Assembly (NCBI GenBank): GCA_014323545.1
Contig: CP058647.1
Location: 1,342,001-1,406,000 of the forward strand
DNA from: Hyphobacterium sp. CCMP332
GTDB taxonomy: Bacteria; Bacteroidota; Bacteroidia; Cytophagales; CCMP332
Direction of reading: 5' to 3'
Length of the DNA: 64,000 bases
Below, one piece after another: positions 37,113 to 45,576 of the stretch. Both the position numbers and the translations under genes were made by a program. The notes below the pieces were generated by a model. The model saw only the letters and a list, made by a program, of their open reading frames with translations, was not told the DNA's origin and searched no databases. The first letter of the stretch is position 1. Every line of letters starts with the position of its first letter.

Positions 37113-37655
37113 TTATTCTTCCAGAAGCTTAGTGATCTCATCAAATTTTTCGTCTGAATATTCTCCGGAGGTATTGTGCAAAATATTTCCTTCCTCGTCG
37201 AGGATAAAGAAATAGGGAACATCTTTGGCGCCAAAATTTAAAACCTCTTTATAATCGTTGATACTCCCCTCATATACGAGGATATAAGAATGAAGACGGG
37301 GATCGATCCCTTCTTTCATTTTCTTAACGATTTTACCACTTGCCGCCTTTGCTGCGCCTTTAAGCATGGGGATAAAAATTATATTAACATCGTAATCTGT
37401 AACGGGAATCAGACTGTTTTTTGGTGGATCGATAAATGTTCGGTAAGCCGGTTCAAACCAGGATCTTAAATCTTCATCCGACTTTTTTGAAAATGCGAGC
37501 CCTACTATGGTTTTCTTGCCATTGAAATCTTTCGGAATTGTCATGGAATTGTCTTCAAGCGTAATTCCAGCAATATCAGGAAATGGGCTTTGAGCTTGCA
37601 GATTATGGGAACCAAATAAACTGAGCGCAAAAGTCAATACAATTAATCGTTTCAT
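37113..37655 (-). CDS. Exported thioredoxin-fold-like protein without CXXC
   Basis: 180 residues. Signal peptide ends near 21 (LTFALSLFGSHNLQAQ). The mature part starts SPFPDIAGITLEDNSMTIPK and has the strand KKTIVGLAFSK, an expanded middle and a YFFILDEEGNILHNTSGEYS end. This resembles peroxiredoxin/TlpA or Atp10-type thioredoxin folds. There is no Cys pair at the active-site position, so redox activity is doubtful; a chaperone or structural role is possible. Monocistronic by spacing. Confidence 0.65.
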   Translation of the reverse strand: MKRLIVLTFALSLFGSHNLQAQSPFPDIAGITLEDNSMTIPKDFNGKKTIVGLAFSKKSDEDLRSWFEPAYRTFIDPPKNSLIPVTDYDVNIIFIPMLKGAAKAASGKIVKKMKEGIDPRLHSYILVYEGSINDYKEVLNFGAKDVPYFFILDEEGNILHNTSGEYSDEKFDEITKLLEE

Positions 37656-37775
37656 AGAATAGTATTTGTTTCAATTCTCTTTTTTAAACGCTTAAAAAAA
37701 ATCTTTGTTGATTTTCATCGAAAAAATTTACGTGAGGAAAAAGAATAAAGCTTAATTTAATAGCCCAAATGCAAT

Positions 37776-39545
37776 ATGGAAGATCTGTTAAATAAAAAGG
37801 AATTTATAAATGCCACCAATCTGCACAAATTCCGAATGGAACTGGCGGCAGGGCTATTGATGAAGATTACCGGTTTGAGCAATCTCAATAAACTTTATCT
37901 TCAAATTGCGGAGAACCAGGATTTTTCATTTATCGAAAAACTTCTGGATGAATTAAACATACAAATCGATATTAATGAGGTCGATTTTGAAAATATCCCA
38001 AAGGAGGGGGCCTTCGTTACGGTATCTAATCATCCTTTTGGCATGCTCGACGGAATTTTGCTTTTGTATCTAGTGGCTTCCCGGCGTCCTGATTTTAAAG
38101 TAGTGGCCAATTTCCTTTTAAAAAAAATCGGGCCCATAGAAAATTTTTTTATTCCCGTCAATCCATTTGACGGTAGCTCCGGAAGCCTTGGAGGTATGAG
38201 AGAGGCATTAAAACATTTAGATACGGGGAAACCTATTGGGATATTTCCTGCCGGAGAGGTTGCAAGTTTGCATCCAAAGGGGGAACAAATTATTTCAGAC
38301 CGCCAATGGCAATTGCCATCGATGAAACTGGTGAAGAAAGCAAGAGTTCCGGTAGTGCCAATCTATTTTAAAGGGGGCAATAGTGTTGTATTTCAATTGC
38401 TGGGATTAATCCACCCCATGTTGAGGACTGCCACACTAGCTTCAGAATTTTTAAAAAAGAAAAATGCCACAATCAAAGTTCGAATTGGAAGGCCTATTTC
38501 CGTTGCTGATCAGGACCGATTTGTGAGATATGACAATTATGCACGATACCTTAGGGCCAAAACTTATTCGCTCAATGCATCTCTCGATGTTAAAAAGTTT
38601 TATTTGCCAAAATTTTCAGACTTGCGCAGGGCAATGCCTATCTGCGAAAAAGAGCCTCAGGACTTGATAGAAAAGGAAATAGAGAGCATTAAAAATCAAT
38701 TAATTCTTGAGAAGAATAATTTCAGAGTTTACATTTCCCGGGCTGATGAAATTCCTCATATTTTAAAAGAACTGGGCCGGCTCCGTGAAATTACATTCAG
38801 GGAAGTTGGGGAAGGTACCAACAAAGAGCGAGATCTGGATGCCTATGACTTGTATTATCAGCACTTATTTGTTTGGGATACCCTGGAAAAAGAAATTATA
38901 GCAGCTTACAGAATTGGCCGGGGAATGGACATAATGCAGCGTTATGGTAAACGCGGATTTTATATTCATAGCCTTTTTAAAATTGATGATGAATTTAATC
39001 CCTATCTCGAAAAGTCACTTGAACTCGGTCGATCATTTGTAGTTAAAAAACATCAGAAAAAACCACTTCCTTTATTTTTACTGTGGAAAGGAATCTTGCA
39101 CCACCTAATGCATCATCCGGAATATTTGTATATCATCGGGCCGGTCAGTATTAGCAATTCCTATTCCAGGCTTTCAAAAAATTTATTGGTCGCCTACATC
39201 AAGAAATTTCACTACAATAAAGAATTGGCAAGATTTATCAAGGCCAGAAAAAATTTCAAACTCGGTTTAAAGCGAGTGGATTCAGAAATTTTGATGGAGG
39301 GAATGGATAAAAATACCTTCACGCAAATTGATAAAACCATTGCAGGCATCGAGCCCTTTCATTTGTCAATTCCCGTTTTACTCAAGAAATATATAAAGGA
39401 AAATGCCGAAATAATCGGTTTCAACGTCGATCCTCATTTCAACAATTCGCTCGACGGTTTGATGATACTCGATCTTAAAAATTTAAATTCTGATATGGTC
39501 GAAAAGCTTAATAAAGAAATGAAGGAGGAAAGTCAAAATTCATAA
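37776..39545 (+). CDS. Two-domain acyltransferase (PlsC-like plus GNAT-like, OlsF type)
   Basis: 589 residues. Residues 75-290 are a PlsC/LPLAT acyltransferase with the NHPFGMLDG box (His and Asp spaced as in OlsA/OlsF) and the PAGEVASL segment. Residues 320-500 are a GNAT-like N-acyltransferase resembling OlsB (GRLREITFREVGEGTNKERD, RIGRGMDIMQ, ELGRSFV). OlsF proteins N-acylate then O-acylate ornithine or glycine to make phosphorus-free aminolipids, common in Bacteroidota. The amino acid substrate is not clear from sequence. The stop overlaps the convergent rlpA-like gene by 13 bases. Confidence 0.85.
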   Translation: MEDLLNKKEFINATNLHKFRMELAAGLLMKITGLSNLNKLYLQIAENQDFSFIEKLLDELNIQIDINEVDFENIPKEGAFVTVSNHPFGMLDGILLLYLVASRRPDFKVVANFLLKKIGPIENFFIPVNPFDGSSGSLGGMREALKHLDTGKPIGIFPAGEVASLHPKGEQIISDRQWQLPSMKLVKKARVPVVPIYFKGGNSVVFQLLGLIHPMLRTATLASEFLKKKNATIKVRIGRPISVADQDRFVRYDNYARYLRAKTYSLNASLDVKKFYLPKFSDLRRAMPICEKEPQDLIEKEIESIKNQLILEKNNFRVYISRADEIPHILKELGRLREITFREVGEGTNKERDLDAYDLYYQHLFVWDTLEKEIIAAYRIGRGMDIMQRYGKRGFYIHSLFKIDDEFNPYLEKSLELGRSFVVKKHQKKPLPLFLLWKGILHHLMHHPEYLYIIGPVSISNSYSRLSKNLLVAYIKKFHYNKELARFIKARKNFKLGLKRVDSEILMEGMDKNTFTQIDKTIAGIEPFHLSIPVLLKKYIKENAEIIGFNVDPHFNNSLDGLMILDLKNLNSDMVEKLNKEMKEESQNS

Positions 39546-40231
39546 ACGAAACAATCTGAATACTGATTTTTTAATGTTTGTTGCAATTCCTGTGCTTTTT
39601 TAGCACTTTTTATATGCCCGATAATTACCTTGTACACAGGTACCTGGTTCACATCTACAACCTCAACAATGACTTTTTTCTGATATGACTTTTTCAGATT
39701 GTGAATGGTTTCCATCATATTGGTCAATTCTCTAAAGGTAGCGATCTGCACCCCAAACCCAGCCGGACTTATTGCTTCAGAATGCACTTCGTAAAATTCC
39801 TTTTTGTGTTCAGGTACATCTCTGTTGGCTCTTTTATGACTCGATTTACCTTTTTCCATCTGGTCACTGTGTTCCAATACTTCAATTTCTACCTCAGCCA
39901 ATCCTTCATGAACAAAACCTAGGGCTTCGGCTGCAGATTTTGACAGGTCAATTAGACGACCTTCAACATATGGCCCTCTGTCGTTAACTTCCACCTCAAC
40001 AAAATTCCCATTCTTTATATTTGTAACCTTTACGATCGTTCCAAATGGAAGCATAAGATGTGCTGCCGTCAATTTTGAAGCCCGGTATTTATCCCCACTT
40101 GCTGTTTCTTTTCCCTCAAAACTATCGTCATAAAAACTGGCAGTTCCTGTTTGCTTAAATACGCTTTGAGACATTGCGGAGGACCAAATTAATAGGAGTA
40201 AAATGCAAAGAGGCAGCCTGCGATAGTTCAT
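39533..40231 (-). CDS. RlpA-like septal ring lytic transglycosylase with SPOR domain
   Basis: 232 residues. Signal peptide 1-21 (LPLCILLLLIWSSAMSQ). A double-psi beta-barrel follows at 28-120 (TGTASFYDDSFEGKETASGD, LPFGTIVKVTN and VNDRGPYVEGRLIDLSK). A SPOR domain lies at 155-232 (FGVQIATFRELTNMMETI). RlpA cleaves naked glycan strands and SPOR binds denuded peptidoglycan at the division site. Cysteines typical of lipoprotein RlpA are absent, so it is periplasmic and soluble. Confidence 0.9.
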   Translation of the reverse strand: MNYRRLPLCILLLLIWSSAMSQSVFKQTGTASFYDDSFEGKETASGDKYRASKLTAAHLMLPFGTIVKVTNIKNGNFVEVEVNDRGPYVEGRLIDLSKSAAEALGFVHEGLAEVEIEVLEHSDQMEKGKSSHKRANRDVPEHKKEFYEVHSEAISPAGFGVQIATFRELTNMMETIHNLKKSYQKKVIVEVVDVNQVPVYKVIIGHIKSAKKAQELQQTLKNQYSDCFVYEF

Positions 40232-40383
40232 AATGTTTTATTTAATGTCAAATTAGTTCATTTTGATACAGACCATCAAATTTGGCAATGAAATATTAAA
40301 GTAAAATCATCGAAAATTTCACGATTCTGACTTTATATTAATTCTTAATAATTAAATAATTCAAATGAAAAAATCTGAATTCA

Positions 40384-40391
40384 TATATTTG
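40384..40391 (+). promoter_or_regulatory. Candidate -7 promoter element for the sterol desaturase gene
   Basis: TATATTTG matches TAnnTTTG and lies 31 bases before the ATG at 40423 in a 191-base AT-rich intergenic gap. No clear -33 TTG. Confidence 0.4.
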
Positions 40392-40422
40392 CGGCTTGTA
40401 GAATTGTGAAAGCGAATTTAAA

Positions 40423-41406
40423 ATGGTAGACATCCCTGATTACAGCCAAGGAATTCTGATGCCCTGGGGTGGCATCGCCTTTGGAGTCCTGATTATTACA
40501 GAAATCATTTTCAGTTTAAAGTACGATAAAGAATTGTACCAATGGAAGGATTTCGCGGCGAGCACATCGATGGGCCTAGGAGCAACTATACTTTCAGTAG
40601 CATCAAAAGCATGGGCCTTTTTTCTTTTTTTTGCGGTATATGAATTATTTAATGTTTACGACCCGGCCACTGGTTGGTACAAAAATATTCTAGGTTATGC
40701 ATCTTTTGGTTTTGAATGGTATATGTTCCTCATCTGTCAGTTTTTTGATGATTTCAATTACTACTGGCATCATCGATTGAGTCATGAAATCAGAGTACTT
40801 TGGGCAGCGCATATCGTTCATCACTCCTCTGATAATTTTAATCTTGGAACGGCAATAAGAAATGGTTGGGTGACCTTGTTTTACAAACCGCTATTCTGGT
40901 TGTGGTTGCCGGCGCTGGGATTTCATCCAATAATGGTGATGACCTGCCTTGCCATACAGTCGCTATGGCAATTTCAATTGCACTCAAAATTTGTTCCTTA
41001 TCTCGGGTTTTTGGAAAAATTCATGAATACTCATAAACAGCATCAGGTGCATCATTCTTCCAATATTGATTACCTCGATAAAAATCACGGTGGGTATTTA
41101 AACATTTTCGATAAAATTTTTGGGACGCATAAAGTTTTGGATGACAATCAGGAAATAAAATTTGGTGTATTGCATCCACCTCAATCTTACAATCCATTGG
41201 TTATTGTATCGCATGAGTACCGTGACATTTGGAATGATGTAAAGAGCACTAAAAACTGGAAGGAAAAATTTATGTATGTTTTCGGCCCTCCCGGATGGAG
41301 CCCAGATGGCTCAAGAAAAACTGTAAAAGAGATGCAGGAGGAGAAAGAAAAAGTAGAAATAAAAAAACCCGTAACTAATTCCTCAAGAGAAATGGCAGCG
41401 GCATAA
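40423..41406 (+). CDS. Sterol desaturase/fatty acid hydroxylase superfamily protein
   Basis: 327 residues, di-iron membrane hydroxylase. Several membrane helices carry the conserved His boxes WHHRLSHEIR near 124, HIVHHSSDNFN near 138 and HKQHQVHHSSN near 206, plus HGGYLNIFDKIFGTH. A C-terminal extension reads DIWNDVKSTKNWKEKF and PGWSP. Substrates of this family range from fatty acids and sterols to carotenoids and cannot be told here. An alkB-like gene follows after 8 bases; a paralogue lies at the right edge of the window. Confidence 0.9.
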   Translation: MVDIPDYSQGILMPWGGIAFGVLIITEIIFSLKYDKELYQWKDFAASTSMGLGATILSVASKAWAFFLFFAVYELFNVYDPATGWYKNILGYASFGFEWYMFLICQFFDDFNYYWHHRLSHEIRVLWAAHIVHHSSDNFNLGTAIRNGWVTLFYKPLFWLWLPALGFHPIMVMTCLAIQSLWQFQLHSKFVPYLGFLEKFMNTHKQHQVHHSSNIDYLDKNHGGYLNIFDKIFGTHKVLDDNQEIKFGVLHPPQSYNPLVIVSHEYRDIWNDVKSTKNWKEKFMYVFGPPGWSPDGSRKTVKEMQEEKEKVEIKKPVTNSSREMAAA

Positions 41407-41414
41407 GATTGGAT

Positions 41415-41996
41415 ATGCAAACTTTTAATATTAAGGGTGGAGAATTGCTTCTTCACCCTAATTTTTTGTCTGAATCTGAAGCACTTAAGCTATTAGATCA
41501 GATATTAAATTCAAGTTCCTGGAATCAGGATGAGATACAAATATTTGGTAAATGGCATAAACAACCCCGCTTAACCGCCGTTTATGCAGACGCCGGTGTG
41601 AAATATACCTATTCGGGATTAACCCAAAAAACAGCCCCATGGCCTGATTATTTATTGTCGATTAAACAAAAAGTAGAAGTCTTAGCCGAAGCTGATTTTA
41701 ATCTTGTTTTGCTCAATTATTATCGCGATGGTAATGATAGCATGGGCTGGCACAGCGACGATGAAAAAGAACTCGGGAAGAATCCCTGTATAGCTTCACT
41801 GAGTATTGGAGCCGCGCGTGACTTTAAATTCCGGCCGAAAAAGACCATTGAAACACGACCATTTAAGATCAATTTGATCAATGGTTCTTTGCTAATAATG
41901 AAAGGGGAAACCCAACACAATTGGCAGCACAGCATTGCGAAAAGCAGGAAAGTTCAGGCACCGAGAATTAATCTGACGTTTAGAAGGATTAATTAA
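41415..41996 (+). CDS. AlkB-like 2-oxoglutarate/Fe(II) dioxygenase
   Basis: 193 residues from ATG at 41415 (an upstream TTG at 41409 is also in frame). Catalytic features: LNYYRDGNDSMGWHSDDEKE with the HxD iron ligands, the distal His in QHNWQHSI, and the 2-oxoglutarate Arg in APRINLTFRRI. It oxidatively removes alkyl lesions from DNA or RNA. It probably shares a transcript with the hydroxylase gene upstream; both are Fe enzymes but no functional tie is proven. The stop overlaps the convergent dehydrogenase by 4 bases. Confidence 0.92.
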   Translation: MQTFNIKGGELLLHPNFLSESEALKLLDQILNSSSWNQDEIQIFGKWHKQPRLTAVYADAGVKYTYSGLTQKTAPWPDYLLSIKQKVEVLAEADFNLVLLNYYRDGNDSMGWHSDDEKELGKNPCIASLSIGAARDFKFRPKKTIETRPFKINLINGSLLIMKGETQHNWQHSIAKSRKVQAPRINLTFRRIN

Positions 41997-43141
41997 TTCT
42001 CCCACATCTTGTCGAGCAAGCTGTTGTAGATATCATCGTTCATCTTAAAAAAAGCACCGTTGACCTTGTTCTTTTTTAGATTTTCAACAATTTTCTGCCT
42101 GGCATTTTCCTGGATCCCAGCCTCTTTTAGTCTTACCGGTGTTCCAATGGTTTTAAAAAAATCTTCCAGGCCATCAATAAATACTTTGGGATCGGCAGAG
42201 CCAAACACTCTCTCGGATAAATATTGCAGTTTTTTTGAATTATCATCGAAAAATACTTTCATCCAGGCCGGATAAACTATTGAAAGACCCGCGCCGTGGG
42301 CGATATCATAAAGCACACTCAAACTGTGCTCAAAACCATGCACACCCCAATCGCCTCCTTTTTTGCCTTGCCTTAAAGTTCCGTTTAGCGCCATGGTTGC
42401 CAACCACATGATATTAGCCCTGGCATCGTAATCATGTGGATTGTCCTTTAATTCTAGTCCATATCTGATAGCCTGTGAAATTATATCGCTGGCGATGGCG
42501 TCACTAAGGGGTGCATCGGATGGATCAAAATATTGTTCCAGTGTATGAGCGATCAGGTCAGAAATTCCAAATGCCGTATAATCCGTAGGTACTGATTTGG
42601 TAAATTCAGGGTCCAAATAGGATGTTTTTGGATACAATAATGGGCTTCCAAAGCCGTATTTTCTACCTTCTCTCGTATTTTGAATGACCGTAAATTGATT
42701 CATTTCAGTTCCGGTTGCTGCCAATGTCAGAACTGAGATAATCGGCAGGGCTTTTGTTGGTACCTCAGCTTTTTTAACATAAAAATCCCAAATACTATGA
42801 TCTCTGTAAAAGCCCATGGCTACTGCTTTGGCTGTATCAATAACTGATCCGCCTCCTACGGGTATAATCATTTGACATCCTGCTTCTTTGGCCACAGTAG
42901 TCGCTTTATCTGCGGTTTCAAATTCGGGATTGGATTTAACGCCTTCAAATATTTCATAGCTTATTCCCGCATTTTTTAAAGCACCCACTACCTGATCCAA
43001 AACACCGTTTTTCTTTACTGATCCTTTTCCTATAAGTATTAAAGCCTTATTTCCATAGCTTGAGGCATCATCTCCCAATTTGGATACACAGCCTTTACCA
43101 AATTCGATTTTTGTTGGGTTGTAAGAAGTAAAATTTTCCAT
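41993..43141 (-). CDS. Iron-containing alcohol dehydrogenase (butanol dehydrogenase-like)
   Basis: 382 residues. Starts MENFTSYNPTKIEFGKGCVS. The NAD(P)-binding loop VGGGSVIDTAKAVAMGF lies near 96 and the metal-binding region DLIAHTLEQYF and WGVHGFEHSLSVLYDIAHGA near 195-275. Closest in pattern to YqhD/BdhA long-chain and butanol dehydrogenases that reduce aldehydes with NAD(P)H. ATG at 43141. An 8-base gap separates it from the small gene upstream on the same strand. Confidence 0.93.
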   Translation of the reverse strand: MENFTSYNPTKIEFGKGCVSKLGDDASSYGNKALILIGKGSVKKNGVLDQVVGALKNAGISYEIFEGVKSNPEFETADKATTVAKEAGCQMIIPVGGGSVIDTAKAVAMGFYRDHSIWDFYVKKAEVPTKALPIISVLTLAATGTEMNQFTVIQNTREGRKYGFGSPLLYPKTSYLDPEFTKSVPTDYTAFGISDLIAHTLEQYFDPSDAPLSDAIASDIISQAIRYGLELKDNPHDYDARANIMWLATMALNGTLRQGKKGGDWGVHGFEHSLSVLYDIAHGAGLSIVYPAWMKVFFDDNSKKLQYLSERVFGSADPKVFIDGLEDFFKTIGTPVRLKEAGIQENARQKIVENLKKNKVNGAFFKMNDDIYNSLLDKMWEN

Positions 43142-43149
43142 TTTTTAAT

Positions 43150-43668
43150 TTATAAATCCAATCCTTTATCCATATTAATGATATAAAGACGTTTATTGTT
43201 TCTTATTTTATGTTTTCTGTGTTTCCAGGGTTTGATGATAAAGCCGGCAATTACCAGTATCGCACTCGCATTTATACTTTTTTGATCCAAAATGTCGCTG
43301 TTATTTATGCCGTTATTAAAAGAGTCAATAATCAAATAACCTGCACCTCCGGTGATCATCACACTTGATAGCACTGATCTGAACTTTGAAAAAGTAGTAT
43401 TGCTCTTAACCCTAATGTATTGAATCGAGTCAACATTGATTGCTAGCGTATTTTCAAATAATATCGTATTATCGTTAAAATCTACTATTCTATCCTTAAT
43501 AAAAGATCGGGAGTTATTTGCCTTAAATACTAAATTGTCATTTGGGTAAAAACGAACTCTTTTTACCAGACCGGGTTTATCAAAAACAAGATATTCCTGT
43601 CCATGACAATTTTCATAAATGATGAAAAATAAAATTAAGAGACTTAACTTGTAAAATGATTTTGGCAT
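43150..43668 (-). CDS. Hypothetical exported or membrane protein
   Basis: 172 residues. Signal or anchor at 5-23 (FYKLSLLILFFIIYENCHGQ). The mature N-terminal half is strand-rich (YLVFDKPGLVKRVRFYPNDN). Two weaker hydrophobic segments follow (VLSSVMITGGAGYLIIDSF, ASAILVIAGFIIKPW) with a very basic KHRKHKIRNNKR between. I do not recognise the family. It lies 18 bases from the divergent oxidase-subunit gene. Confidence 0.65.
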   Translation of the reverse strand: MPKSFYKLSLLILFFIIYENCHGQEYLVFDKPGLVKRVRFYPNDNLVFKANNSRSFIKDRIVDFNDNTILFENTLAINVDSIQYIRVKSNTTFSKFRSVLSSVMITGGAGYLIIDSFNNGINNSDILDQKSINASAILVIAGFIIKPWKHRKHKIRNNKRLYIINMDKGLDL

Positions 43669-43686
43669 TTAATCGTTTTGAGATAA

Positions 43687-44310
43687 ATGAACAAAAAAAA
43701 TACTATTCAAAAAGATAAGAAACTTTCATTAGATACCATCGAAAGAATACACCCTTATAAGATGTTATTGTTTTTGGGTGCTCTGGGAAGTTTTTTAATT
43801 TTCACCTTTTTATTAATTGCCTTTTCTGTATTGCATAAGCACACAGACGGACAGGTATTCAATCTTCCGAAATCATTTTTGATTAGTACCTTTTTGATAC
43901 TTTATGCTTCATTTACAGCATTTAGGGCAGAACAATCTTTAAAATCAGAAAACACCAAAAGTTTATTAAAATACCTCGGGCTGACGATTGTGCTCTCAGC
44001 GCTTTTTCTTTCTTTTCAATGCTATTCATGGATTGAGATGTACAACAGAGGTTTATTTTTTGATGGTCACCCTTCCTCTTCCTTTATGTACGTACTTACG
44101 GGTTTACACATGCTTCACCTTTTGATCGGTTTCGCATTTTTGATTTATTCATTCGCTGTCATTGGGAGAAAAACTAAGGACAATGTACAGGAATTGGTGT
44201 TTTTTACAAATCCATATGAGAAAACACGTCTTGAGGTATTGTTTCTTTTCTGGCATTATATGGCAGGAATATGGATTCTGATTTTTCTTTATCTTTTCTT
44301 TACATTTTAG
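43687..44310 (+). CDS. Cytochrome c oxidase subunit III-like protein
   Basis: 207 residues, about five membrane segments. The heme-copper oxidase subunit III pattern is visible: YKMLLFLGALGSFLIFTFLL, the GLHMLHLLIGFAFLIYSF segment near 140, and the end EVLFLFWHYMAGIWILIFLY, which matches the usual VDVVWLFLY-type last helix. Subunit III stabilises the oxidase. Subunits I and II are not here, so this is a stand-alone copy. DUF4442 gene follows 9 bases later. Confidence 0.85.
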   Translation: MNKKNTIQKDKKLSLDTIERIHPYKMLLFLGALGSFLIFTFLLIAFSVLHKHTDGQVFNLPKSFLISTFLILYASFTAFRAEQSLKSENTKSLLKYLGLTIVLSALFLSFQCYSWIEMYNRGLFFDGHPSSSFMYVLTGLHMLHLLIGFAFLIYSFAVIGRKTKDNVQELVFFTNPYEKTRLEVLFLFWHYMAGIWILIFLYLFFTF

Positions 44311-44319
44311 AATAGATTT

Positions 44320-44784
44320 ATGAAACTCAAACCCTGGGCTGCAAGGTGGTTTATGAATTTATATCCACCTAATCTTCTAAACCGAATCGTAATTTCCAAG
44401 TTAAGTGATGATTTTCGGGAAGTAGATATCAAAATCAAAAAATCCATCCTAAATAAAAATCTTCAAGGCAGTATTTTTGGAGGTACTTTGTACAGTGCTG
44501 CAGATCCATATCCAGCACTATTGTATTGGCAATGCCTTCATCAGCAGGACATTAATACAGAGGCCTGGCTAAAAAAGGCTGAAGTAGAGTATCATAAGCC
44601 CGCCTCTACAAGCATTCTGTTCAAATACAAAATAAGTGAAAAAGAAATTTCTGAAGCCATGGAAGAACTATTTAAAGATGGAAAATTTTCCCGATGGCAT
44701 ACTGTTGAAGGCAAAGACCAATCAGGAGATACCTGCATCAGTATAAAATCGCTGATAGTATTAAAACTGCGTAAGTCGAAATAA
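44320..44784 (+). CDS. DUF4442 hotdog-fold protein (thioesterase-like)
   Basis: 154 residues. MKLKPWAARWFMNLYPPNLL at the N-terminus and GSIFGGTLYSAADPYPALLY near 52 match DUF4442, a hotdog-fold family related to acyl-CoA thioesterases. The acidic active residue of true thioesterases is not assigned here. It starts 9 bases after the oxidase-like gene and probably shares its transcript. Converges with the DUF2490 gene, 6 bases apart. Confidence 0.85.
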   Translation: MKLKPWAARWFMNLYPPNLLNRIVISKLSDDFREVDIKIKKSILNKNLQGSIFGGTLYSAADPYPALLYWQCLHQQDINTEAWLKKAEVEYHKPASTSILFKYKISEKEISEAMEELFKDGKFSRWHTVEGKDQSGDTCISIKSLIVLKLRKSK

Positions 44785-44790
44785 TAATTT

Positions 44791-45576
44791 TTAATGGAGG
44801 TTTGGACCTTTGTTCCTTCTTAAATCCATATTGTGGTACACCGACATTCTTATGATATCCTGATGGCGAAATTTATGCCCTTCAGGTTTTTGAGCATAGT
44901 GCCAGGCATAACCCAATTGAAACTGCCAGTTGTTATTTAGCAAATAACCGATACCATTGAAGACCCGGATTTCCTCCAGGTTGTTGTAAATTACTTTTTG
45001 ACCCGACTGAATAAAAATTTCTGCATTTTGAGCGAGAAATACAGTTTTGTTTTGGATATGATTATGATTCAATGGCGTGTAAATTGTAAACTTATATCTG
45101 TAGCGTTGGGAAAAATGATAGGGTTCACCTTTAAAATGATCCCGTTTCCATCGTTCTTCAAATCTGAATTGGTGATACAGTTTTAACCTTCCTACTTCCT
45201 GTACAAATAAAAACTGTTGCCAAAATCTGAATTCGGGTACAACACGGTCTTCCAGTTCTCTACTCTCAACCTGATACCAAGAATAGGGATTGACAAAACC
45301 GGCTGTAATTTCCAAACTAGGGTTAATCAAATACGCCAGACCAAATCGCAGGTACAATTTATTCATGTGCGTATTCCACTCGGTACGTCTTACATGGTAT
45401 TCTCCATAATAGAATAGCTTGTTGGCAATCATGTACTTGGTATATAAGCCATACCAAATTCCGGTTTCATGGAAAATCTCCCTAGGAGGAAGCGATCTGT
45501 CTTCACCACTGTCCCCATAAGACAATCCACAATTCAGGATTGAAATTAATACTGCTATTAGTAAAATCTGCCTCAT
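44791..45576 (-). CDS. DUF2490 outer-membrane barrel-like protein
   Basis: 261 residues. Signal peptide 1-20 (LLIAVLISILNCGLSYG). The mature protein has alternating strands with aromatic girdle residues, such as GEYHVRRTEWNTHMNKLYLR and LKLYHQFRFEERWKRDHF, as in DUF2490 barrels. Last gene of a seven-gene minus-strand run; its ATG overlaps the stop of the 647-residue protein by 4 bases, which implies coupled translation and maybe joint function in the envelope. Confidence 0.85.
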   Translation of the reverse strand: MRQILLIAVLISILNCGLSYGDSGEDRSLPPREIFHETGIWYGLYTKYMIANKLFYYGEYHVRRTEWNTHMNKLYLRFGLAYLINPSLEITAGFVNPYSWYQVESRELEDRVVPEFRFWQQFLFVQEVGRLKLYHQFRFEERWKRDHFKGEPYHFSQRYRYKFTIYTPLNHNHIQNKTVFLAQNAEIFIQSGQKVIYNNLEEIRVFNGIGYLLNNNWQFQLGYAWHYAQKPEGHKFRHQDIIRMSVYHNMDLRRNKGPNLH

